Program-made: the position numbers and the translations under genes
Notes under the pieces: model-generated
What the model was told of the DNA's origin: nothing
What the model saw: only the letters and a program-made list of their open reading frames with translations
The model's database searches: none
Shown: positions 30,654 to 40,023 of the stretch, piece after piece
Layout of the letters: each line of letters begins with the position of its first letter
Position numbering within the stretch: position 1 is the first letter of the stretch
Origin: a virus
Length of the DNA stretch: 40,951 nucleotides
Strand: one strand, 5' to 3'
IMG/VR virus record: IMGVR_UViG_3300012666_001113
Location: 1 to 40,951 of that record

Positions 30654-30995
30654 ATGCCTCAAAATTCTAACGAATATCAAAGAGCATATCAAAATGATTG
30701 GTATAAAAAACAATCTAAAGAATATAAGGAAAGACAAAAACTTTTAAAAAAACAAAGAGTTGAAAAAAATCAAAAATTTTTAGTAGAAAAAAGATCTAAT
30801 CCTTGTTATTGTTGTCAAGAAATTCATCCTCAAGAGATAATGGAATTTCATCATATTGAAGGAAAACCAGATTATAGAGTATCAAATTTACTTGGCAATT
30901 CGCTTAAAAGATTAGAAGAAGAAATCAATAAATGTATTTTAGTTTGTCCTAATTGTCACACCAAAATACATAGAGAGATTTTATCTCTTATCTAA
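30654..30995 (+). CDS. HNH endonuclease
   Basis: 113 residues. A basic helical N-terminus (YQRAYQNDWYKKQSKEYKER) is followed by the HNH core: CYCC (51-54), IMEFHHIEGKPDYRVSNLL with the catalytic His pair, and CPNCHTKIH near the end, giving a four-Cys zinc site. It resembles the small free-standing HNH nucleases found beside tRNAs and in intergenic spots of T-even and cyanophages. A perfect late promoter precedes it. It has no apparent partner gene, and the target may be the tRNA-flanking DNA of related phages. Confidence 0.83.
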   Translation: MPQNSNEYQRAYQNDWYKKQSKEYKERQKLLKKQRVEKNQKFLVEKRSNPCYCCQEIHPQEIMEFHHIEGKPDYRVSNLLGNSLKRLEEEINKCILVCPNCHTKIHREILSLI

Positions 30996-31004
30996 ATATT
31001 CAAA

Positions 31005-31022
31005 AGTAATAGGAATATTACT
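31005..31022 (+). promoter_or_regulatory. Hairpin presenting the ribosome-binding site in its loop
   Basis: AGTAATA (31005-31011) pairs with TATTACT (31016-31022) around a GGAA tetraloop, directly before the ATG at 31023. The only Shine-Dalgarno-like bases (AGGA) lie at the loop. Confidence 0.45.
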
Positions 31023-31292
31023 ATGAAGTACAGAATTGATGCCGCATACGTTTGGTACAATAAAGGAACTCAAATTGTTCTAATGTACTTTATAAATTAC
31101 ATTCCATTTACTTTTGATGAACTTCCTGATTGTGCAATGCAAGATTTGGAAGTTATTCATTTAGCAGACCAACAATTAAGATACGAACCAGAAGATTTGT
31201 ATCGAACATCATTCTATTTGATTGATGAGGAGTGCCATCCAATGTTATTTGACGTTGAACTGGAAAATCCTGAAATGTTGCCTGTTGATTAA
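31023..31292 (+). CDS. Small protein, function unknown
   Basis: 89 residues, acidic. It starts with an aromatic beta-rich half (YRIDAAYVWYNKGTQIVLMY, then FINYIPFTFDELPD) and continues with LEVIHLADQQLRYEPEDLYR and FYLIDEECHPMLFDVELENPE. No membrane segment or known motif was seen. It lies between the HNH gene and tRNA-Thr, with an unusual hairpin ribosome site. Confidence 0.6.
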   Translation: MKYRIDAAYVWYNKGTQIVLMYFINYIPFTFDELPDCAMQDLEVIHLADQQLRYEPEDLYRTSFYLIDEECHPMLFDVELENPEMLPVD

Positions 31293-31299
31293 TCTTTCT

Positions 31300-31372
31300 G
31301 CTCCTAAAGCATTTAGTGGCGATGTACCTGACTTGTAATCAGGAGAGGATGGTTCAATTCCATCTGGGGGCT
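31300..31372 (+). tRNA. trnT(ugu): tRNA-Thr (anticodon UGU)
   Basis: 73 bases. The acceptor stem GCTCCTA (31300-31306) pairs with TGGGGGC (31365-31371), with two G-U pairs; discriminator T. The anticodon stem CCTGA/TCAGG encloses a seven-base loop with TGT at 31334-31336. The T arm is GATGG-TTCAATT-CCATC. The D arm is weak (GCA/TGT). No 3' CCA is encoded. It would read ACA and, by wobble, other Thr codons. Confidence 0.88.
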
Positions 31373-31393
31373 TGAGTTTTTATCACAACTCTT

Positions 31394-31552
31394 ATGTCTT
31401 TACTTTCACAAACAGATCGCCAAATGGTGATTGAAGCATTGGAATATTATATTCAAAAACTCAAAGAAGATAACTGCACTGAGGCTTCTATTACTGCATT
31501 TCAAACACTTCTTCTTTGGGTTGAACTGGAGCACTTTAAGAATGAAGATTAA
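31394..31552 (+). CDS. 52-residue helical protein
   Basis: Starts at the ATG 22 bases after tRNA-Thr and overlaps the next gene by 11 bases. The sequence is helical and acidic (SLLSQTDRQMVIEALEYYIQ, then EASITAFQTLLLWVELEHF). The length, overlap with its neighbour and balanced composition favour a real gene. No function was recognised and no strong ribosome site is visible. Confidence 0.5.
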   Translation: MSLLSQTDRQMVIEALEYYIQKLKEDNCTEASITAFQTLLLWVELEHFKNED

Positions 31553-31712
31553 TCTTTGGTATTGTAAAGAAATGAGTCAGTGGAGATGGGTATTAACTCA
31601 AGATTCCCGTCCAGTGATAAGACAAGAATCGGGACAGCAACCAGATCTTCGTGTAGCTATGAATGACATTGCAAATACTGTAGAATATATTTTGGAATCC
31701 AAACAAAACTAA
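31542..31712 (+). CDS. 56-residue conserved-looking phage protein
   Basis: From the ATG at 31542 (an internal ATG at 31572 is an alternative; the longer frame from 31431 runs through the previous gene). The sequence has KINLWYCKEMSQWRWVLTQD and QESGQQPDLRVAMNDIANTV, which I associate with a short cyanophage family of unknown function. It overlaps the previous gene and ends 13 bases before the Mom-like gene. Confidence 0.6.
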   Translation: MKINLWYCKEMSQWRWVLTQDSRPVIRQESGQQPDLRVAMNDIANTVEYILESKQN

Positions 31713-31725
31713 GCACAAATACTTA

Positions 31726-32355
31726 ATGAAATCTGATTTTTATATAGATAAGGTGTGTAAAGAGGAAATCAAAAACCTTCTTTATACTCATCATTATCTT
31801 AAAGACGAATCAAAAGATTTTAAAAGTGGATACAACTACGGTTTATTCAAATCCAATATTTGTGATTTTTTGCACGTTGGGCACTGTCTCGCTGCTTGTG
31901 TCTTTACTAAAATCCCCGTCCCAGAAATAGCGGTCGGTGCATTTGGTTTAGATCGCAATCAACAAGATGGACTTTACGAACTTTCAAGATTATGTGTTGA
32001 TCCAGAAATTCAAAAAAAAGAATATAATATCACATCTTGGTTCTTAAGTCGTTGCATACGGAGGTTTAAAAAAGATGCAAATGTTTCTGCTATTCTTAGC
32101 TACGCTGATTCTACTCGCCACAACGGAATTATCTACCGTGCTTGTAATTTCAAGTATTATGGGTTAACAGATCCCAAAAAAGATTTTTATTATGCTGATG
32201 GAACTAAACATTCACGGGGATCTGTCAAAGGTGTTCAAGGTGAATGGAAAGATCGTCCTAGAAAACATAGATACTTAATGATTTTTGATAAAGAATTAGA
32301 AAAAAGATTGACGTGGAAAGAAGAGAAGTGGTATAATAATCAAGGTGATACTTAA
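31726..32355 (+). CDS. GNAT-fold protein resembling phage Mu Mom
   Basis: 209 residues. The core reads YELSRLCVDPEIQKKEYN, then WFLSRCIRRFKKD and ILSYADSTRHNGIIYRACNF with YYGLTD. The arrangement of an acidic-start strand, RLCV, a helix with an SR..R pair and SYAD...H.G.IYRA.NF matches Mom-type proteins, which have a GNAT fold and modify adenine in phage DNA against restriction. A basic tail (GEWKDRPRKHRYLM) follows. The match is by eye; other GNAT proteins are possible. It stands alone between early small genes and a terminator, with no com-like regulator seen. Confidence 0.55.
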   Translation: MKSDFYIDKVCKEEIKNLLYTHHYLKDESKDFKSGYNYGLFKSNICDFLHVGHCLAACVFTKIPVPEIAVGAFGLDRNQQDGLYELSRLCVDPEIQKKEYNITSWFLSRCIRRFKKDANVSAILSYADSTRHNGIIYRACNFKYYGLTDPKKDFYYADGTKHSRGSVKGVQGEWKDRPRKHRYLMIFDKELEKRLTWKEEKWYNNQGDT

Positions 32356-32380
32356 CCAAACTCCTTCCGTGTGACTTCAA

Positions 32381-32400
32381 GACCACCTTCGGGTGGTTTT
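32381..32400 (+). terminator. Rho-independent terminator with TTCG tetraloop
   Basis: ACCACC (32382-32387) pairs with GGTGGT (32392-32397) across TTCG, extended by G-T and A-T pairs (AAG with TTT) and followed by TTTTG. It ends the accessory island, 26 bases after the Mom-like gene. Confidence 0.87.
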
Positions 32401-32407
32401 GTTGTAT

Positions 32408-32415
32408 GATAAATA
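32408..32415 (+). promoter_or_regulatory. T4-type late promoter of the fibre module (GATAAATA)
   Basis: GATAAATA lies eight bases after the terminator and 32 bases upstream of the 1951-residue structural gene, the usual spacing for late elements in this window. Confidence 0.7.
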
Positions 32416-32446
32416 ATCCATAACGGAAACTATAAGCATTAATAAA

Positions 32447-35400
32447 ATGGGTCTTTCAAGATTAGATAATTTTTTGAAGTCTGTAAGAGGCACAATTCTC
32501 TATGTTGATCCAAACTCTCTTGATTCAACCGATAGTATTGAAAACACGGGAAATTCACTGACTCGTCCATTCAAAACTATTCAACGTGCATTAATTGAAG
32601 CATCAAGATTTTCATATCAAAGAGGACTGAATAATGATCGATTTGGAAAGACTACAATTCTTTTATATCCTGGCGATCATATTGTAGATAATCGTCCAGG
32701 GTGGATTCCTGATGGGGCAAATAATTTTAAATTAAGAGATGGAACAACCTCAAATGATTTTCCACCCTTTGATTTAACAACTAATTTTGATGTTACAACA
32801 TCTAACAATGCTCTTTATAAACTGAATAGTATTCACGGTGGTGTAATTATTCCTCGTGGCACTTCACTTGTTGGATTAGATCTTCGTAAAACAAAAATTC
32901 GTCCAAAGTATGTGCCAGATCCGACAAATGATAATATTGAAAGATCTACAATTTTTCGTGTAACTGGTGGATGTTATTTCTGGCAGTTTTCAATTTTTGA
33001 TGCTGACCCAAATGGTCAGTGTTATCTTGATTATAATCCAAATTTATTTGTTCCTAACTTTTCACATCATAAGTTAACTTGTTTTGAATATGCCGATGGT
33101 ACGAATGACGTAAGTATTACCGATACATTCATTGGATCATATTCAACAGATCGTACAGATCTGGATATGTACTATGAAAAAGTTGGTCTTGCTTATGGGC
33201 AATCATCAGGTCGTGCAATTGAACCCGATTATCCAAGTTCTGGTCTGGATATTCAACCAAAGATTGATGAATATCGTATCGTTGGACCAACTGGTGGTGA
33301 AGTTGGAATCACAAGTATCAGAGCTGGTGATGGTGTAACTGCAGACACAACAATTACAGTTACTACTGCATCTACGGTATCTGGATTGGATGTTGATACT
33401 GCTTTTAGAATTCGTAACGTTTCTGAATCAACCTATAACGGTCAGTTTGTTGTTACTGAAAGAGTAAATGATACTAACTTTAAATATCAAGTTCAAAATA
33501 CTCCTACTCTTGCACTTCCAAGTGTAACCAATGCATCACTGACTCTATCCTCAGACACTGTTACCTCAGCATCACCATATATCTTTAACATCTCTCTACG
33601 TTCTGTGTATGGAATGTGTGGTGTTCTTGCTGATGGTGATAAGGCAAGTGGATTTAAATCAATGGTCATTGCCCAGTTTACGGGTATTGGACTTCAAAAA
33701 GATGATAAAGCTTTTGTTCTCTACAATTCAACAACAGGTGAGTATGATGATAATACAAAACCTGGAAATGAAACAATAAGTAATAATTCAAGAGCAATCT
33801 TTAAACCAACTTATCGCAACTTCCATATTAAGACTATCAATGAAGCGTTCATTCAAAACGTTTCTATTTTTGCAATTGGATATGCAGAGCATTTTTCAAC
33901 TGATACTGGTGGAGATCAATCTGTTACAAACTCTAACTCTAACTTTGGTGCAAAATCACTTGTTGCATCTGGATTTAGAAAGAATGCATTTCCACAGGAT
34001 GATTTTGGATATATTACTCACATTATTCCTCCTAAAGAATTACCTCTCACGGAAACAGCAATTGAATTTAATGCAATTGATGTAAACAAAACTGTTGGTG
34101 TTGCATCTACTGGAAATCTTTATCTTTATAATCAAACAAACGCGGATATTCCGCCAGAAAATGTATTTGAAGGATATAGAGTAGGTGCAAGAGAAAATGA
34201 TGCACTTAAGGTATTGATTTCATCAAGTGGATCTGTAACTGAATACAGTGCTCGTATTGTAATGCCTGGATCCCAATCCAGCTCCGAAAAGAAGTTTACT
34301 GTATCTCGTGTTGGAACCACAAATAACATTACTGGAGGAAATACTTTAAATCTCACCAGTAATCATACATTCTATAGTGGTGAATCTGTAAGGATTTTAA
34401 GTGATAATGGTCAGTTACCTGATGGTCTCACACCAAATACGGTTTATTATGCAATTACAAACACTGTAGATGGTACATTATCATCAAGTCAACTGAAACT
34501 TGCAAAAACTGAAACAGATTCTACCGTTTCAACAAATGCAATTGCAATCAATAACAAAGGTGGAATTTTATCTGTAGTTAGTAGAGTTACTGATAAAAAC
34601 TCTGGAGATCTTGGGCATCCAGTTCAATATGACAGTACAAATGGTCAATGGTACATTAAAGTTGCCACTGCATCTACCGAAAACAATATCTATTCTACAA
34701 TCGTAGGACTTGGATCTACAGCACTTGGTGCAGCAACACCAAGAACTTATTTTAAACGTAAACAAGATAATCGTTCATCAACTGATACTCTTTACCGTGT
34801 AAGATATGTAATTCCAAAGAGTACCGGAGGAATTGTTGCAAGACCTCCAGTTGATGCATTCATTCTTCAGGAGTCTAATACCTCTATTGGCGCAACTGAT
34901 GGAGAAATTCAAACTTATTTTGGAAATGGATCTTTAACCAATATAACAGATCAAAGGAACTTTAGATTTGTTGCAAATGCCGAATGGACATCAAACACTG
35001 CAAAGATCACTACAGAGCTTCCTCATAATCTTTCTGTTGGATCACAAGTTGAACTTATAAACATTAAGAGCACAAATAACCTCACTGGAGTAGCAAACAC
35101 TGGATTTAATAGATCCTTTATTGTTACGGGAATTAGTAGTGCAAAACAATTTAATGTCGAACTTTCTACTGATCCTGGATCATTTACAAACGATACTTCA
35201 GCAAGAACGACTTCTCTTCCATACTTTAAGAGAAAGCAGTATAAAGAAACTTTCTATGTTTATAGAACTCAAGAAGCACAGAAGTATGTTACAGGACAGC
35301 AAGATGGAATATACTACATTACAGTATTAAATGCATCCAACACTCCAACTGTTGCTCCATTTACTGACGAAAAATTCTCTCAACCAGTTAAAGAACTTTA

Positions 35401-38302
35401 TCCACAAATCAATCGTGATAATCCAGAATCAGATCCTGATGAAACCGTCTGTACTGCATCAGCATCTGTAATTGGTGAAGTTGTAGTTAATGATGTTCGC
35501 AATAGCATTACTAAAGAAACGATTGGTAAGTTTTTAAAGGATACTGATGTTGGGATTGGTTTAACAGACATTGTTTCTGGTATTGGTAATACAACTCATA
35601 CTATTCACATAAATATTGATCACGGATTCAACCGAATTACAAGACTCACACTTACAACTGCAGGTGCTGGTTATGGATCTGGCACTGCAGGAAGTCTTTA
35701 CAATGCAAGACTTGTTGGATTTGCTGGATCAATCACTGGTGAACACGCAACAGCAAAAATTACAGTAGATGGATCTGGAACCATCACTGATGTTAAGATT
35801 ATGGATGGTGGATCTGCATATGGTATTGGTAATACTCTTGCAGTTGTTGGTGTTGGTACAACAACAGGATATACTCAAGCAGTTGTAACTGTTGCTGGTG
35901 TTTATAATAATGTTGGAGATACTGTAAGAATTTCTGGTGTTTCTTCAGAGGCATATGCTTCATTTAATGATGTTTATAGAATTACAAATGTTGAAGTTGG
36001 TGCAGCAAAGAGTTTTGTTGTAACTTCAACCAGTGTCATTGGAGTTGGAACTACTACAGGAATTGGTGCAACAGTCAATTCAAATTCATATGTATACCTC
36101 ACTGGTGAGGCAATTCGTATCAGTGCTCTTTCATATGATAATACAACAGGAATTGCTCTTGTAACATCAATCAACAATCACGGATTGAAAGTTGATAGTA
36201 AAATTCGTGTTACTGGTGCAAGTGAAAGTTTGTATAATGGTGATTTTGTTGTTACTGAAAATGTAAGCAACACGTCATTTAAGATTAATATCGGAGTTTC
36301 TACAAGTGCTCCAACTGCAACAGGAACTCTCTTTGCGTATCGTGAGGGTGTAACATCAAATGATGGTGTAATTACTACGGACAATGAGAATCTAGATGGC
36401 AGAATGATAACCATTTATGCTGGCATCACTACTACACTTTTAAGTCCAGTAATTAATGCAACAACTGATCAAATTAGTTTAACTGCAGTTTCTAATCTTG
36501 ATATCAACATTGGAGATTACCTGCTAATTGATGATGAAATAATGAGAATTAAGACAACGACTTCTACAAGTAGTATTACTGGAATTACAAATCCAATAAC
36601 CGTATTCCGTGGTATTCTTGGAAGTAAAGCAACAACTCATTCTGCTGGAGCAGTTGTAAGAAAGATTGAAATTAAACCAATTGAATTAAGAAGACACTCA
36701 ATCATTCGTGCTTCTGGGCATACATTTGAATATGTTGGATTTGGTCCTGGTAACTATTCAACTGCTTTCCCAGATAAGCAAGATCGTCAAATCTCTGCAC
36801 AAGAAGAAATCCTTTCGCAATCTACAAGAAAGAATGGTGGTGTAAACTTCTATACTGGAATGAATGATAGAGGTGTATCGTATTCTGGTAATAAAAAGTT
36901 ATCGAGTGTAACTGGAGCAGAAGAAATTTTTGATACACCAGTTCAAACAATTACTGGTGAAGATATTGGTCCTCTTCAAGGATTAAATATCGTAAATGCG
37001 ACTGAAGGATCTTTTGCAAGATCAATCCGTATTGATGGGGGATCTGATGGTAAGGCAACATCAGAATTTAATGGACCAGCAATCTTCAGTAATAAGTTAA
37101 CTTCTACTTCAACAAAAGGTATTGAGGCATTCTCACTGTTCTTACAAGGTGACTCAACTGTCTCCAGAAAGTATACAGTTGGAATTGCAACACCATCACT
37201 TGCAGGAAACCCAGGAGATATTATCTATCTGGATAACCCAAGCAAAGGTGGATATGTTGGGTGGATTTATACAACTGATAATGATTGGTATCGTTTTGGT
37301 GCAATCAGTCTTTCTAAGACTCTGAATATTGGTCTCTTTGATCAAGTTGGAATTGCAACAACTTCACCAGGAACTGCAAAACTTCTGGTTGGATCTGGAA
37401 CAACTCAATTCTCTGTTGATGGAAATGGTGGAGTTGGTATTGGAACCACTGCAAATAATTATAAACTACAAGTTATTGGTGGAACAAATATTGTTGGAAC
37501 AGTAACTGCAACTGCGTTTGTTGGTGATGGAAGTTTACTTAATAATGTAAATGTCTCTGCAGCAGGATGGACAAATGTTGGTGGGACGATTCTTTACAAC
37601 ACTTCACTAACTAATGTTGGTATCGGCACCTCAATTCCAAGATTTAATCTTGAACTTGGTGCAATTGGAACTGCTTCAACTTCACTTTATGTCAACGGAA
37701 TTGCTCAGTTTGTGGGCATCATTACTGCAAATAATGTATTTGTAAGTGGAATCATTACTGCAACTGGTGCATATGATCTGAATAGTTCATCTGGCAGAAT
37801 TAATGCTGGAGTTGTAACTGCTACATCACTTTATGTTGGAACTTCATCTACGGCAATTGTTTCTACAGGTGGATTGGTTGGTATTGGAACTACGGTTCCA
37901 AGAGCAAAACTTGATGTGGAAGGTCTCACAAGACTGAAAACATTTACTGAAGTTGTTCAAACAGTTTCAAGTTCTTCAAATATAGTTACACTTGATCTTT
38001 CTCAAGCACAAACATTTGAATTAACTTTAACTGAAAATGTAAATCAATTTATAGTTACAAATCCACCAGCTGGATCAAGTTCCTTTACAATTAAGATTGC
38101 CCAAAATTCTACTGGTGGATATACTGTCGATATTGATGACATTAGAAATTCTGGTGGAAGTGTACTTCCAATTTATTGGTCTGGTGGTGGTGTTATTCCA
38201 ATCGTAACTCCAACTGCAAGTAGATCTGATATTTACTCATTTAAGACTTTTGATGGAGGATCGACTTGGCATGGAATTGTTATCGGTCAAAACTTTGCTT
38301 GA
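32447..38302 (+). CDS. Very large tail fibre or virion structural protein
   Basis: 1951 residues. The first 300 look like a right-handed beta-helix (FKTIQRALIEASRFSY with TTILLYPGDHIVDNRPGW, then IHGGVIIPRGTSLVGLDL). The long middle contains repeated Ig-like or spacer units; one, with ESTYNGQFVVTERVNDTNFK near residue 325, recurs as ESLYNGDFVVTENVSNTSFK near 1260. The C-terminus has VGIGT-x2-P-x3-LDV units (near 1660, 1730 and 1815) and a final SFKTFDGGSTWHGIVIGQNF typical of cyanophage fibre ends. The product is probably a trimeric fibre or a large neck/tail appendage. It is the largest gene in the window, intact and without frameshift. Confidence 0.75.
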   Translation: MGLSRLDNFLKSVRGTILYVDPNSLDSTDSIENTGNSLTRPFKTIQRALIEASRFSYQRGLNNDRFGKTTILLYPGDHIVDNRPGWIPDGANNFKLRDGTTSNDFPPFDLTTNFDVTTSNNALYKLNSIHGGVIIPRGTSLVGLDLRKTKIRPKYVPDPTNDNIERSTIFRVTGGCYFWQFSIFDADPNGQCYLDYNPNLFVPNFSHHKLTCFEYADGTNDVSITDTFIGSYSTDRTDLDMYYEKVGLAYGQSSGRAIEPDYPSSGLDIQPKIDEYRIVGPTGGEVGITSIRAGDGVTADTTITVTTASTVSGLDVDTAFRIRNVSESTYNGQFVVTERVNDTNFKYQVQNTPTLALPSVTNASLTLSSDTVTSASPYIFNISLRSVYGMCGVLADGDKASGFKSMVIAQFTGIGLQKDDKAFVLYNSTTGEYDDNTKPGNETISNNSRAIFKPTYRNFHIKTINEAFIQNVSIFAIGYAEHFSTDTGGDQSVTNSNSNFGAKSLVASGFRKNAFPQDDFGYITHIIPPKELPLTETAIEFNAIDVNKTVGVASTGNLYLYNQTNADIPPENVFEGYRVGARENDALKVLISSSGSVTEYSARIVMPGSQSSSEKKFTVSRVGTTNNITGGNTLNLTSNHTFYSGESVRILSDNGQLPDGLTPNTVYYAITNTVDGTLSSSQLKLAKTETDSTVSTNAIAINNKGGILSVVSRVTDKNSGDLGHPVQYDSTNGQWYIKVATASTENNIYSTIVGLGSTALGAATPRTYFKRKQDNRSSTDTLYRVRYVIPKSTGGIVARPPVDAFILQESNTSIGATDGEIQTYFGNGSLTNITDQRNFRFVANAEWTSNTAKITTELPHNLSVGSQVELINIKSTNNLTGVANTGFNRSFIVTGISSAKQFNVELSTDPGSFTNDTSARTTSLPYFKRKQYKETFYVYRTQEAQKYVTGQQDGIYYITVLNASNTPTVAPFTDEKFSQPVKELYPQINRDNPESDPDETVCTASASVIGEVVVNDVRNSITKETIGKFLKDTDVGIGLTDIVSGIGNTTHTIHINIDHGFNRITRLTLTTAGAGYGSGTAGSLYNARLVGFAGSITGEHATAKITVDGSGTITDVKIMDGGSAYGIGNTLAVVGVGTTTGYTQAVVTVAGVYNNVGDTVRISGVSSEAYASFNDVYRITNVEVGAAKSFVVTSTSVIGVGTTTGIGATVNSNSYVYLTGEAIRISALSYDNTTGIALVTSINNHGLKVDSKIRVTGASESLYNGDFVVTENVSNTSFKINIGVSTSAPTATGTLFAYREGVTSNDGVITTDNENLDGRMITIYAGITTTLLSPVINATTDQISLTAVSNLDINIGDYLLIDDEIMRIKTTTSTSSITGITNPITVFRGILGSKATTHSAGAVVRKIEIKPIELRRHSIIRASGHTFEYVGFGPGNYSTAFPDKQDRQISAQEEILSQSTRKNGGVNFYTGMNDRGVSYSGNKKLSSVTGAEEIFDTPVQTITGEDIGPLQGLNIVNATEGSFARSIRIDGGSDGKATSEFNGPAIFSNKLTSTSTKGIEAFSLFLQGDSTVSRKYTVGIATPSLAGNPGDIIYLDNPSKGGYVGWIYTTDNDWYRFGAISLSKTLNIGLFDQVGIATTSPGTAKLLVGSGTTQFSVDGNGGVGIGTTANNYKLQVIGGTNIVGTVTATAFVGDGSLLNNVNVSAAGWTNVGGTILYNTSLTNVGIGTSIPRFNLELGAIGTASTSLYVNGIAQFVGIITANNVFVSGIITATGAYDLNSSSGRINAGVVTATSLYVGTSSTAIVSTGGLVGIGTTVPRAKLDVEGLTRLKTFTEVVQTVSSSSNIVTLDLSQAQTFELTLTENVNQFIVTNPPAGSSSFTIKIAQNSTGGYTVDIDDIRNSGGSVLPIYWSGGGVIPIVTPTASRSDIYSFKTFDGGSTWHGIVIGQNFA

Positions 38303-38313
38303 GGATACTATAA

Positions 38314-39984
38314 ATGATTAATAAACAGACTACTTTAGATTTAAATGGTCCTATTTTATCATTTACAACCCACCCAACATCTCTTTCTGTTGCTAATGCT
38401 GGAATTGTAACTTTTGTTGGTATTGCAACAGCAACTTTTCCGTCACAAAGTCCGACAAATCCAGCAACAAATACAGGAATTATTGCATATCGGTGGTATG
38501 CTGATGGTTATGGTCAATTAACTGATGGATCATATCTTGGTGCTACATTGTCTGGATCGGGAACAACTACACTTACAATGTCAAATATTGTAAGTCCAAA
38601 TGGAAATGGGGCAAAATTTTACGTTCAGGCTGATTATATTGCATCTGCATATAACACAACAGGAGTTACGGAAGTAGGGTCTGGAAGATCTACAGGAAAT
38701 GCAGTAAATGAGCCAATTAATTCCAATACAGCAACACTTACAGTTTATCCATTAGTTTCTATTTCATCACAACCATCATCACAAACTGTTTCGCAAACTT
38801 CTACGGCAACTTTTTCTATTGTCGCATCTTCAAATGATGGAGGATCTGTTGCGTATCAGTGGTCCATTAATGGAGTTGCATTAAATAATGGATCTAATTC
38901 TATTAGTGGATCAACATTCACTGTGTCTGGAGCAACAAGTTCAACACTTTCAATTTCTGGAACTGCAATTGGAAATTACAACGTTACTTCAACTGTTTCT
39001 AATTCAATAGCAAGTAATTCTCCATTGACAAGTAACACTGCAGTTTTTTCTGTTGTATCCGCTAGAAAAATTATTAATTTGGAAAAAGTCAATCAAACTG
39101 GTGGATCTTCTGCAACATTATCAAGTACAAATGTGTTTTTTAATTCCTTTGTACTTGCAGCAGAATCGGGAGATCCGTTAGGAACCATTTATTCATTCTA
39201 TGCTCCGGAAACTGATATTGATGTTTTTGTAGACCTGTTTGGGTGTGTTGGAGCTAGTAATGGTGGATATAGGGGTGGTGAGGGTGGAACATCAACAATT
39301 AGAATGACTTTACAAAAAAATGTTGAATATATCGTTTCAGCACTCCCGCAAGTATCTGGTGGAGCAGCTGTATTTTTATGGAGAAAATCTTCTTTGATTG
39401 CATCTGTAGGTGGTGGAGGAAACGCTGGCAACGGTGGTAATGGTGGAGATGGTGGCGGAGTTAATGTTGCAGGTGGAAATGGATTTGGAAGAGGTGCTGG
39501 TTCTGGTGGTAGATTATACTTGCCAGGAACATTACCAACAACAAGTGGAGTTTTTGGTTCAGTATCTGGTCAAGTAGCAATTTATTCTGAAGATAGTAGA
39601 GCATCAGCACCTGATGGGGGTAGAGCTCTTGGATGTTCAAAGGGTGGAACAGCACCAGGAAATTCTTATTGGTTAAATAGAGGATTTTCTGCTTGTCAGG
39701 ATATTGGTGCAGTTCAGTTAGTAAATGCTGATGGGTATGTTATTCCAAACAGTGCATTTATTAATAGAGGACATAAACTTGGATATGCAATCAGACAAAC
39801 TGCCGGACTTGGCTTAAATGGTGGTGGAAATGGGGCAAATGGTGCAACCGGTGGTCAAGGTGGTAATGGTGGTGGAGGTGGTGGAGGAGGAAGTGGATAT
39901 ACTGATGGATCTGTAACAATAGTTTCTACAAGACAAGGTGGTCATACTGGACTTGCAAAGGTAGTTGTTAGGAACGCTATATAG
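38314..39984 (+). CDS. Ig-like and glycine-rich tail adhesin
   Basis: 556 residues. Two Ig-like domains fill about 1-250 (LSFTTHPTSLSVANAGIVTF with YRWYADG, and ISSQPSSQTVSQTSTATFSI with YQWSINGVAL). A third region resembles a beta-sandwich. Then come glycine-rich tracts at about 367-400 and 499-533 (GGGGNAGNGGNGGDGGG and GGNGGGGGGGGSGYTDGS). Such tracts recall the polyglycine-II bundle of T-even gp38-type adhesins, which carry the host-recognition loops. The gene sits between two large fibre genes. A receptor-binding role is inferred. Confidence 0.7.
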   Translation: MINKQTTLDLNGPILSFTTHPTSLSVANAGIVTFVGIATATFPSQSPTNPATNTGIIAYRWYADGYGQLTDGSYLGATLSGSGTTTLTMSNIVSPNGNGAKFYVQADYIASAYNTTGVTEVGSGRSTGNAVNEPINSNTATLTVYPLVSISSQPSSQTVSQTSTATFSIVASSNDGGSVAYQWSINGVALNNGSNSISGSTFTVSGATSSTLSISGTAIGNYNVTSTVSNSIASNSPLTSNTAVFSVVSARKIINLEKVNQTGGSSATLSSTNVFFNSFVLAAESGDPLGTIYSFYAPETDIDVFVDLFGCVGASNGGYRGGEGGTSTIRMTLQKNVEYIVSALPQVSGGAAVFLWRKSSLIASVGGGGNAGNGGNGGDGGGVNVAGGNGFGRGAGSGGRLYLPGTLPTTSGVFGSVSGQVAIYSEDSRASAPDGGRALGCSKGGTAPGNSYWLNRGFSACQDIGAVQLVNADGYVIPNSAFINRGHKLGYAIRQTAGLGLNGGGNGANGATGGQGGNGGGGGGGGSGYTDGSVTIVSTRQGGHTGLAKVVVRNAI

Positions 39985-39991
39985 ATAAATA
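39984..39991 (+). promoter_or_regulatory. T4-type late promoter element (GATAAATA) before the last fibre gene
   Basis: GATAAATA overlaps the adhesin stop codon and lies 33 bases upstream of the ATG at 40024. The spacing matches that of 23502 and 32408. Confidence 0.6.
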
Positions 39992-40023
39992 TTTAAAAAC
40001 TAATGGGTGGAGAGTGAAACCCA

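Noticed and set aside
39412-39912. Glycine-codon-rich tracts as possible non-coding satellite repeats
   Set aside because: They stay in frame inside the adhesin gene and encode a sensible Gly-rich protein segment.
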